From contig CP142455.1 in NCBI GenBank assembly GCA_038049695.1, forward strand, positions 23,039,501-23,103,500: DNA of 64,000 nt, read 5' to 3'. Shown here in pieces: positions 40,101 through 52,100 of the stretch. This DNA is from Cinnamomum chago. Lineage: Eukaryota; Streptophyta; Magnoliopsida; Laurales; Lauraceae. Under the pieces are notes generated by a model. The model worked only from the letters and a program-made list of their open reading frames with translations. It did not search any database and was not told the origin of the DNA. Within the stretch, counting starts at the first letter, position 1. Each line of letters begins with the position of its first letter. The position numbers were made by a program, and so were the translations under genes.

Positions 40101-43100
40101 TTGAGTGACGATCTTGACTTCAAATGCTTGTCGAAAGTAATGACAATCCACTTCAATGTGCTTCATTCTTTCAAGGAAAACGGGATTAGAAGCTATTTGA
40201 ATGGCACTTTGATGCAGGACCATGAACACTAGCCTAAGATGAGGGTCAGATCAATTAACAAATTAATATTCAGAAATTCAGAATATAAGATAGCCTTAAA
40301 TTCAGCCCAAGTTATATTGAATTCTAAGTTTTCGATTATGCAATAATTGCAAGACTGTTCACAATCCTACATGCAAGTCCTTTTTTTAGTTTTAAATTTG
40401 GTTTCCAATGGAATGCTCAATCTCCACTAGCCTAGGGATCACCTTTCAATCAATCAGATTGTTCTTGATTTCCCACAAGGATTTCAAGTATAGGCTAAAG
40501 GCTCAAAATAGTATTAGCAATTCAATGTATATGGCTGTAGTTTTAATTAGGGTGGGATTATGTGGCAATAAATAAGGCAAATAACTGAGATAACAATATA
40601 GGAAATACAAAATACCTTCAGATGTGCTCCAAAGGGATTCAGCCACTTGTGTAATGTGATTGTGGGATCTGACCAATATGAAAACATCAACTGGTGGGAA
40701 CTTTAAGGAATGATGTTTGGGGGGTGTATGACAGGGTGATACATGTCCGACAGATGTGTAATGATAAATAAGGTTGTCGACTGAGTTGGTAATGGTGTTT
40801 GGACTATTCGGGTGGTGCAGACAAAGCCTATGTTGTATTAGATAGATATGGCACAAGTGTTGCACTGTTCAGCTTGCGTGTAGCGATGAGATGGGTCATG
40901 TATAGGTGTGAAAATGCGCTAGAGCTGTCAGCCATTGGGGAATGAAATATATGGAGTTCAGCTACGTGGCTTTGGGGATTTGGAGGTGAGGCAGTGGGGA
41001 TTATGGCATACAGAAATACAGCAGTTGGGATTTGAGATGTGCGCAGTTGACTGAAGAGATTTGTAATTTGGAGAAGAAAACACAATAAATCACGAAGAGT
41101 TAAGAGAATAAGACGAAAGCCTTGGATTCGCACCAAAGGTGGCTTCACACCAAATTCATTCGTAAGAGATTTCTCAACAGCATAGCTAGTTCTTTAATAA
41201 GGTCTAAAGACGCCAAGAGGCTCTACAATGATATATATAGATATATATAAAGGGAGATGCTCCTATGAGAGCATCTCTCACCTTATTACGAAAGATAGGG
41301 TGGGGCCCTCACATCCATATCCAATGCCAACAACTTAAATGTGAGGGCCCCCACCCTATCTCTCATAGTAAGGTGAGAGATGCTCTCATAGAAGCATCTC
41401 CCATATATAAAAGACAACCCTAGATCTAATCTTAGCCACTAATAGCAATCAGCATCACAGGATGTTGTGAGAGTCAAGTAATCTTTTTTGTACTTTACAT
41501 TCGGCTTTAAGGGAGTGTCCTCCGTTGTTGTGTTCTCCAACTGAGCTTGAGCAATGAGACCCTTTGTATTTGTGACTATTGAGAAAGAGCCCTCCTTGAA
41601 TTTCATGAATCTCTAGTCCCAAGAAAAAAGTTCAATAGATCCAAATCCTTCATTGAAAGAGATGCATGAAGGGTTTTTTGTAGTTCAAGGATACTGTCGA
41701 GATCAGTTCAAGTGATGATGATGCCATCTACATATACGACATATGAGTAAGATGGTAATACCCCATGATGTGTGGACAAGAAACAAAGATGGATCATACA
41801 TGCTTTGAGAAAAGTGGGCTAGCTGGAGGGTCTATTTTAACTTTGAATTTCTCGGACCATGCTCCAAGAGCTTGTTTTAAGAGAATATAGGGATCACGTT
41901 AATCAAAATACTTGTGTTGTGAAAAGAACAATGACTCGATAGGACCAGGAGGAACCCTCGTGTAAACTTCTTCTTGAGATCACCATGAAGAAAAGTATTC
42001 TTCACATCCATTTGAAAGAGTGGCCATGATTGAGACGCGGCAAGAGCAAATAAGACGTATTGCAGTCATTTTAGCTATAGGGGCGAACATTTCATCATAG
42101 TCAATTCCATACTCTTGTTTCTAAGGGCCACAAGCCGCACCTTATAACGATCCAATGACCCATTTGCTTTTAATTTTACTGAGTAGACCCATTTACACCC
42201 AAGTGGCTTGAAATGCAGTGGACAAGATACTATTTCCCATGTATTACTCTGTTTTTTTTTTTTTTTTTGGGTAGAAATGTATTACTCTGTTGGAGAGCAT
42301 CAAGTACCACTTTCATAGCCTGTTGCCAATAATCATGCCTTATAGCATATCGGTATGAGTTAGGAATATCTATAGAAAATAAGGTAGCAATTAAGGAGGA
42401 AGAAAAGTAACTGTAGCAATTAGGTGGGCGAGAAGTACGACTAGAGTGCCAAAGGGCGGATGTAAAACAATTACCGAGATGGGTTCCAGAGAAAGAGGCC
42501 CATGTGCATCGGTATCTTGAAAGCTCCGCAACAAATATACTAGCCCAAGTTTAAATCTCGTGAAGATGGGAGAGTCAAAAAAATCAATGGCTCTTATGAA
42601 ATTTACTTAGAGGAAACTATTGAAGAGAGGAAGTCAGATTTAACCAACCTAGAGTCAAATGAATCCAAAAAACACCCAAAAAATCCAAAATACCGATAAG
42701 CGACCCTGCTCAAGAGACCCTGGCTTCATCTGAGTCTTAGGTAGGCCCAATGAAGAAGATGAACAGTAGTTGTGGCTGCAACTGCTCGAGTTTCCAGAAT
42801 GTTTCAATAGATGACTGTGGTCAGATTCGATCAATGGAAGATTGATATATTGAAGATGTCGCTATATTGGAGCAATCGACTATACTCCTAACTGCATCGG
42901 TGCAAAATAGCAACCCTCTTTGATGATGAAGACAAGAGTCTGATGGTTGAGATGTTCAAAGGTAGCAGTTGAAAAAATAAGAAATTCTCCATCCTATAGT
43001 CGAGGGTAACCAACATGGTTTAAAAAAAACAGCCGTTACCATTTTTCATCACGCCCGTTATGAAATGGCAACGGCCTATATTGTTACATTATTTACAATA

Positions 43101-46100
43101 TAATGATCATAAATGGTCACGATATAAAACAAAATGGCGAAAATATGGGTCCATAATGGTCATAACGGCCAATATAACAATCATAACGGCCGATATTTTG
43201 AAAATAACAGTCAAAATATCGGTCGACAATGATTTTTTTTTTTTTAATATTTCTGTCTGCTTCTTTTTTTCATTTCTTTCTTTCCCAAACCATTTGTGGA
43301 GGTTCTTAAGACTATGCTAGAGCTTCCTAAGTTTCTTTTTTCACCAAAACTTAAGTGATTTGCAAGATTTTGGTGGATTCTCATATGATGGTTTCTTCCC
43401 TCCTCAACCACAATACTCTTATGTTCATACTCCGTTGTTTTAATTAATTAATTAATTAATCTTGATATAGTAGTAAATGCTACTTGAAAGTTGAAATTCA
43501 TCCTCAATTTACTTGGTGATTGAGTAATTGAGTCCTATACGTCTATATTACTACTACTAGTTTCTTGACTTTAAGCATTTAACACAAATGATTAGTTTAG
43601 AATTATGGTTGCAATGCATACTATAAAATTTGTGATATTTGAACTTGTTTTAATATATACCTATAAACATATTTTATTCAGAACAGACTTTACGAGTTTC
43701 AAATAAGACAGCAATATAGGATGTAATGACATGGGGGGACCGATATTTTGCTTTAAAGTGTTTACTATTGGGAAAAAAATATTAGTTTCAAGCATATTAG
43801 AATATTCTGCATTTTTTGGATATTTTTTCGGATTTGTTTGTGGTAAAATAAAAAATCACTCCATGATGGACCGCGATTTTCACGATTTTGAACCATGGTC
43901 ACCAAACTCCAGGAAAGTCTCAAACAAAGTCGAATGCTTCAATAGAATCAAAGGACCACAATTGCTAGTCCTTAAAACTCCAAAGACGATGAGCGCGCAT
44001 GAGATCCCAATGCTTAATCACAAGGAAGTTGACAGAGGTTTCGACTTCTTATAAGGAGTTAACAGCAGGTTTCAAACAAATACTCCTTTGTTGCGCACGA
44101 AGAGGTAAGAGTCCTAAAGATTTAGGGCCCTGATACCATAACACCACAAATACCACTAAGAGGAATTAGAAGAAAATAAGAGAGATGGGAGGAAATTGGG
44201 TGACAACTCCTTTGGAGGTCCCCTTCCTTCAATCACTGTATACAGTTATAGAAGGTACAATCAATCATTGATTCCCCTTTGACTTGGGGTAATTACTATA
44301 GTGTAATATCCATCCTTACAATATGTATCTATCTAAAGTCAACTTTATAAAAAAGAACCCATAACAGAGGATCCGGGCCTAAGTGAGGTCATGGATCCAA
44401 GAGAGAAGCCCACAAGCCCAATAGTAAGAATCAGCCAAGTTGGGCAAAGTCACACAATAACATGTGGCCAACTATAGAAAGATTTCCAAGTCTTTGAAAA
44501 CCCACATCTATTAATTTCCTTTGCCACCCCACACCCCACCTCTGACGAGGCTATTTCAACCCATTCTGCAAATAAAAAGTTCGATTTTTGAAAGAACTAG
44601 CACCTGGAAGACTCAGCAAAGACATTATTCACTTAAGTTCAAGCTTCGTGAGTTTTTAAGGTTGACATCTTTTATTGTCCTTCTTTGAATTTCTTGCTCT
44701 AAGCACTCAAAAGGAAGCTTATCATCCTAGGATTGTTCTTTTCTTTTTTGTTATTAGTGTTGAAAAAAATACTTTCTTCGTGCTAAAAAGTATTTTTTTT
44801 CTTAAAATATACAAGGGAAAAGTGATTCTATTCCACAATTTTTTTTTAAAAATTTAGTTAGATTTTTAATTGCATAGTGTGTAAATTGTAGCTCTAAGGT
44901 GTACGTTTTAGATCTAGGGTTTTAACCTTGGATCTATGCATGTACACCTACATTCAGTTTTCCCCCTAACATTTACATATTTTTAAATATGTAATATTAT
45001 GTTTTTTTTCCCTTCAAAATGTGGCAATTACAAACAAGTTAGGTAATATCAAGAGCTTTGGTTTTTTAATTATAAGTCAGTCAATGAAAAGCTCCCGACA
45101 AGGAGATCAATGTGGCAATCAGGGAATACCCATTTGAGGTCATTTTCAGAGCAAAATTCCATCATGGCCAATTATCAATTTTTTGGTCGAACTTAGAATT
45201 TATAATAAGGTCTTGAATTCTTGAAGGATCTATGATGAAGTCAAGGGGCAGATTGCAACCTTGACTGGTCCTTTCAGAAATTTTGATACATACAATAGTG
45301 TAGAAACTCTATTACACAGAGGTTCAACTACTTTCAAGTTTCACCCCTTAATATGCATAGACAACTACAGAATCTTTAATGGTACCTTTCCTAGATATAA
45401 AGCAATGAAAAAAGTTATAGTATAGTAAATCCAACTATAGTCTACAATTAAATTTTGGCAAAACTATCGTATTAAAGTGACCAAGTAAAGAGGAAATTTT
45501 TTATACAGAATCTAATAAACTATTTCCACTATTTCGGTCCTAAATTCAACAATGTATCTCTCGTTTTATGTCGAAAAGATGCAATATCATTCAGTTATTC
45601 CTCACAATACAAGCAGAGAGACTAAGATAGTGGAAGCTATTCATATATATGTGATGGTACAATCATATTGACAAGAAGAATAAGGATTGTAAAGCATCAG
45701 ACACACCGCCGAATAGCTTCTAACCGCTCCTCAAACTGTCGATCTAATGCAACTTTGTCTGATTTTCCACCTAAGCCACTACTAGCAAATCCAGGTGACT
45801 CTACAACAAAAGTTAGACTAATAAGAATGGGTAACAAAAATTGCAGTAGGATAGATAAATGAAGTAAATATATAAGAGTAGTGCAGCCAAAATCCAGAAA
45901 TGAATAATGAACTTGACAGCTTAACACAATCATGATATTAGAGAAAAATTAAAGACTCTAAAATAAATATAAGTCATTGATCTTATACATCATGATTAAT
46001 AAGAAAACCTTACTTAAATGACCCTAACACTAAGAAGATAAGAATGTATCATTATAAGCTTGAAATTGGCAGCAATATGTGGAAAGCCTTAGATGACTTT

Positions 46101-49100
46101 TGTGGAGGATTTCTAGAGGCCGATTTGAACTACTTGCAGTTTTTGCACTTAGTAATGGATCCCATATGGCAAGTGATGAATTCAAATCCCTTAATTCCCT
46201 ATTAAGCAAAACAGTTTCTCAATAAATGAGCCTTGATTGCACTTGAATAGGAAGGAAAAGTCTCCAAAGACAATCGAATCAATTCAGAATAAGCAAGTGC
46301 ACGTTTCCGGATATTTCCACCTTTTTAGGGATTGTTTTGTTTCTATGATAATAATCGAGACTTTCAGCTTGGACCTATTTGGACCATTCAATTTGGATCT
46401 TATATCTTTCCACTTTGATCGGGCCTTGAAAAAGGTGGATCAAAACCCATTTGGCCAATCAAATGGCTCTAAATACTTTGGGGCCTGATTTATGGTGGGA
46501 TCCTCTAAGATCTTTGATTTTCTCCTGCATCAGGGCCCCTATTTCATGATCCAAAACCATTCACCCTCTTTAAAAGGCTCAAAATGGCTGGGGTTCAAAT
46601 TTAAGTCATTGATTCATCATAAATTTTGAGAAAATTGCAAAAAAAGTCCAGGCTTGTAAATTTGATTTTTTTTTTAATTCTTTGGGGGCCAGAATCACAA
46701 TCCGAACTGTTCGTCATCTTTGAAAGGCTAAAGCCATCTCGGAGGTCAAATGTCATGCCTTTGTTCATCATAGATTTTGAGAAAAATGAGAAAAACGGTC
46801 AACCATCGGATCCATTGATATTCACATGTGAAAATGACAAAAATTGGACTAAGTTGCATATGGAAATGAAACACATGTGCATCATTTTCACATGCGAGTC
46901 GTTTTCCTATTCGCCAAACCCCCCAAGTGTAGAGATGTCAAATGGGCCGGGCGGGGCCGGTTCGGCCCGGCCCGGCCCGCTAGTCAACGGGCCGTGGCCC
47001 GGCACGGCCCGGTCAACGGCACGACCCACAAGGCACGACCCGTGACATGGGCCGTGCTGGGCCGAGGAGGCTGGGCCCGTTTGGCCCGGGCCCGCTTGGC
47101 ACGTGGGCTGCCCTCTGTGGCCAGGCACGGCCCGCCTGGCCCGCCCAAAAGTGACTTTTTTTAAAAAAATTGTCCATTTTACTCCCCCCACAGCAATAAA
47201 ACGATCATATAAGAGATATTTTGTGTCCTTTTCAATTTTACAAAGTCTAAATACTCTAACCCTCCTATTCTTTTTCTAAATTTATTAGTGTTATTTATAC
47301 TACTCTAAGTTTCTAACCCTCAAATATTTCTACGTAAGAAGTGTATATCGTGACAACTTGCCAATAGGCTCAACTTTGCTAAAAATTGGATTAAGAAAGA
47401 AAGAAAGAAAGAAAAAAAAAAGAAAAAAAAGAAAAAAAAAAGAAAAAAAGAAAAAAAAAGGAAAGAAAGAAAGAAAAAAAAAAAGGAAAGAAAGAAAAAA
47501 AAACAAAGAAAGAAAGAAAGAAAAAAAAGAAAGAAAGAAAGAAAAAAAAAAAAAAAAAGGAAAGAAAGAAAGAAAGAAAAAAAACAAAGAAAGAAAGAAA
47601 GAAAGAAAAAAAACAAAGAAAAAAAACAAAGAAAGAAACAAAGAAAAAAAAAAGAAACAAAGAAAAATAAAAAAAAAGAAACAAAGAAAAAAAAAACAGA
47701 CCAGGCCCAGCAGGCCTGCCTGGGCCGCCAGCCCGCCCCATGGCGGGCCGGGCCAGGGGTTTTCCCTGGCGGGCCGTGCCGGCCCGGCCACGGGTGGGCC
47801 GAAGCTGGGCCGGGCCGGCCGTTTGACATCTCTACCCAAGTGTAATGGTTTCAAGGCATCAATTATTTGGGTGGGTTGGCGGGAGGGGGAATGGATCATG
47901 GGGTATACTACAACAGGATAAGCCATATGTAGGTTCCCAATAGTCGTAGCTAATCCTTCTTCCTTGTTCCCTTTTTGGCCAACTCAAAGTTCTTTGAATA
48001 GCACTTCTCTGAGAAGTACTACTTGTCGTGCATCAACAAGCCTCTGAGCATAAACCTGTACCTACATTCACCACAACTATTTAAAACTCCTATTTGCAGC
48101 CATCTCATTCTCATCCCTTAACATGGATAGATCGATCTCACCACCTCATCACAATCTAGGACCATTTGAGGTCGTTGGCATCTCAATTGTTTATAATATA
48201 CACATTAGCTCCGATTCAACTCCCATAGCTCACAGGCAACCACTACCTCGGTCTACCTTCCCCACAGAACTCATTTGCTAATGACCACAACTCTCTCCCC
48301 AAACCAACAACTCTCTACTCAAGTTCTACTTAGAGCCTGCAGTTTTATGCACCTTTCTGTAGTCCTCCATGTTCGACACAAGTCACCAGTTGCCAACTCA
48401 GCTAAACTCCTGTCCTTGTAATAACGTTGACCTCCAGTTCCAAGATTATAATTTGACATTCACCCCATTACAATTCTCCATTGCTTGCACAGATTAGCAA
48501 TGCCACCCCTGCCTCCACAAAACCATCGTTATAGATGCTTGCCTAGTATTTGTAGATCCAAAACAAGAGGGCATGGGCAACTGGAGAGGGAGAATGCCAT
48601 TGACTATAGGGTGAGGGAGGCCGTTGACAAAAATGTGTGTTTCCTGTAATTTCAGAAATATAGTGGACATATCTGTTATATGAAGGATTGGTCGCTCTAG
48701 GTGTGCAGCTCTTTCCGTAAATTCCTTCTTAGCTTTTCTTCTTTTTCTTATTTTCTCCTTCTAGAAATTTTTAGATCTATTGAAGAAAAACCATTGATTG
48801 CATTAAGGTAATGAAAAGAATCGGGACTTTCTTGCTAACTAGTGGTGGAGATTTGGGAAGGACAAGGATTAAAAAGTTGGACTCAGGACCCGACTCGGCC
48901 ATGGCCGAGTCTGAGTCAACTCGGCCAAGTTGGGTTGAGTCCCAAAAAACCCTTGGTAAATTAAAAATTAAAGAAAAAATAAAAATAACAAAGAAAAAAT
49001 TCCTATCAGGCTCTCTATCAATCTAGAATTTTTTTTTTTTTTTGAGAAAAGTGACTATATTAAAAAGGAAAGCTATACAATATAGGAGAAGTATATTGTA

Positions 49101-52100
49101 ACCAAAGAAGCATGAAGCCTAAACCCAAACAAAATTGAGTTGGCACTTCTTTCCATTTGTGAATAACTTCGACCACTGCCGGGGAAGTGGTTGGCAGTTC
49201 TTTCCAATTTCTCTAAATCATATCCACTGGGAGGCCCTGCAGGGAGGCAAGTGGGTAGACCCAAGAAGCTACAAGATGTTTGATCTTGTCCCTGAGAAGA
49301 GCCTCGTTGGTAGCTTTATCTTGAAAACGTCTATTGTTTCTTTCCTTCCAGATCACCCATAACGTAGCCACAAAAGAAGGCCTCCACATTATGCGTCTTC
49401 TACAAGAACCAACTCCCAAATTCCAAGCTTCAAATAGATGAACCAGACTGAATGGGAGAACCCCACTAACATCAAAACAACTAAAAACAAACTTCCAAAG
49501 GAACCGAGCAACCCTACAATTTTGGAAAAAGTGATCCATTGTTTTCTCATCAGCCAGGCACATGGGGCATGCATTAGCAATACACATTTTTCTGCATCGA
49601 AGGTTGTCAATGGTCAAAGTACCTCCAACTAAGGCAATCCAAGAGAATGCAAGGGCCCTTGAAGGAGCTTTGAATTTCCACAATTTGGCAATATTAGACG
49701 CACCCAGATCAACCCTACTGAATGCATAAAAACAAGAGGCAACAGAGAAACACCTGTCCGTAGAACAAGACCATATCCTTAAGTCTTTATCATCCACCAG
49801 AATGTATACCTCATCAATTAGGGTTAACAAAGAGAAAAAAACTGGTCCTCTTCCATAACATAAAGACTTCTCCTAAAAATGAGACCCCATATATTTTTCC
49901 CTCCTACTTGATCCGCATAATCCTTCAAAAGAGCTCTTTTATCCTTTGCACAGCTGAATAGGTCCGGGAATTGAGAAGCCAGAGGAGAGTCCCCAAGCCA
50001 AGTATCTAACCAGAAAAGAACTTTATCTCCTTTACCCACATGATAACAGGAGAATTTAGAGAAGAGCTCCCGAACAGATAAGATGCCTTTCCAAATTCCG
50101 GAATGGCTACGATAATCACCATGAAACTCCCAACCATCTCTCACAACACTATATTTTGAAAAGAGCATTTTCTTCCCGAGACCATCTAACTCATCCCCGA
50201 GGCGCCATAACCATTTAGCCAGAAGAGCTTGATTCATAGATTTAATTGGTCGAATTCCCAGGCCTCCTTTTTTGGATTTGCAAACCATTTGTCATCTCAC
50301 CAAGTGGAATTTCTTCTTCACCTCAGCCCCTTGCCACAAGAATTCCCACTGTAATTTTTCAATGCGATTAATAATCTCCATGGGGCACTTAAACAAAGAT
50401 ACGAAGTATAGTGGCAGATTGAAAAGGACCGATTTAATCAGAGTAATTCTACCTCCAAGGGAAAGATACTTAGGCTTCCAGAGAGCAAGTCTCTTTCTAG
50501 CCTTTCCATCACCGGGGACCACAGATGCTAAGGAGGAGCTCCGACGCAAAAGGGCAATCCCAAATAAGTCGAAGGAAGCACACCTGCCTTACAACCCATA
50601 ACCCCAACCAACGTGAAAAGATGATCTTCAGGCACTCTTACACCAATTAATTCGCTTTTGAAAAAGTTAATCTTTAAACTAGAAGCCGCTTCAAAACACA
50701 GCAGTGTAGCCTTAACATTCTTAATTTCATCCTCATCCGCATCGCAAAAGAGAAGTGTGTCATCAGCGAACTACAAATGACTAATTGTAGGACCATTAAT
50801 ACTAGTCCTAAATCCATTAATGAGGTTCCCGTTAGCTGCTGCTTCAACCATTCGACTCAAAGCTTAGCCCAAAATCACAAACAAAAATGGTGAAAAAGGG
50901 TCCGCTTGGCAAAGACCTCTAGTTGCTGGAAAAAAAAACCATTTGAAAAACCATTTCCCAAAATGGAAAAGAGCTAATTGAACACATTCCATAGTCCACA
51001 TCCTCCATCTATGTCCAAAACCCATGTGAAACATGAGATATTGAAGGAAGTCCCAATCTACCATGTCGTAAGCCTTTTCGAAGTCCTACTTACATATCAA
51101 TCCTGACTTTTTATCAAGGTTTCTCGAGTGAATGCACTCGTTGGCGATTAGCACCCCATCTAAAATCTATCTTCCTTTAACGAAAGCTCCTTGATTTAGG
51201 GAAACCAAGTTGGGCAAGACCTTTTAAAGACAAGTAGCCAAAACCTTTGAGAGCATCTTATAGACAGAACCAATCAAACTGAATGGACAAAAATCCTTGA
51301 TAGACACAGCTCCCAACTTCTTAAAAATAATGTAATGAAAGAGGCTCCTATGTGCCTAGAGAGCTTGCCTCTAGCATGAAACTCTTTCATAAAAGCTTTT
51401 AAGTCTTCCTTAATATCCTCCCAGAAATGCCAAAAGAAGACTAAAGGGAAACCATCAAGTCCAGGAGCCTTATCTTCACCCAAGTTAAACACAGCTGCTT
51501 TAGGGCACGTTTGGCACAAATCCTCGCCGCGGATTTCTGTTGGTTTTCCGCGATTCCGTGGAAAATCCACGTTTGATTCAGCGTGGAAAAGCCTTGAATG
51601 GATGCGAGGATTCCTCGTTTCCAATTATTTTAGGCGTCAGACACCCCCCCCCCCCCCTCGGATCCGTGGAATCCATGCAAATGAGGATTTGCGGAGCTAC
51701 AGTGATTTCAGGCGTTAATTTAGATCAGATCGGTTTTGTGCATTTTTTGGTTTCTATGGGCCCCACAATCAAGATCTGAACCGATAAAAGTGTTAAGAAG
51801 GTTCAAAACGGCTATGTCACAAAATTTCAGCCGTTGATTCATCATAGATCGTGAGATATTTACAAAATGGTCCAAACCGTTAAAATGCCATATTATGTGA
51901 TGCAGTGGGCCAAAAAACGGGATTAAATACAGTCCCTTGTTTTCAATTTTCTGGTTCCTGTGGGCCCCAAAATCAAGATCTGAACCGTTAATTGTGTTAA
52001 GAAGGTCCATAACGGCTATGTCCCAAAATTTCAGCCGTTGATTCATCTTAGATCTTGAGATATTTTCAAAACCGTGAGGGACAGTGACAGTAAAGGTAAG

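Larger units (their letters stand above)
39725..44430 (-). mobile_element. Ty1-copia element, LTR pair, nested insertions
   Basis: LTR copies at 39725-39985 and 44142-44430 share blocks such as CCTTTGGAGGTCCCCTTCCTT and ATCTATCTAAAGTCAACTTT. On the minus strand the primer site TGGTATCAGGGCC (44128-44140) abuts the right LTR, and a purine tract (complement of CCCCCCTC near 39987) abuts the left one. The interior encodes the end of RNase H (39990-40230) and RT parts including FQMDVKNTFLHGDLKKEVYT (about 41950-42010). It is broken by stops, a Mutator-like MITE and a hAT-like element. The left LTR lacks its first 65 bp or so. Confidence 0.8.

Noticed and set aside
40503..41148. Two overlapping minus-strand frames (120 and 106 codons)
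   Set aside because: No family signature; located in an unassigned insert of a decayed copia element.
46930..47150. GC-rich stretch as a CpG-island promoter
   Set aside because: The GC content comes from GGCCCG arrays at the end of a transposon with a clear target duplication.
47320..47926. Long open frames on both strands (up to 198 codons)
   Set aside because: They translate an imperfect GAAA tract and GC-rich arrays inside a hAT-like element; no protein family is visible.
51720..52046. 108-codon minus-strand frame with internal repeats
   Set aside because: It reads across degenerate tandem units of a PIF-like element; other copies of the unit do not keep the frame.
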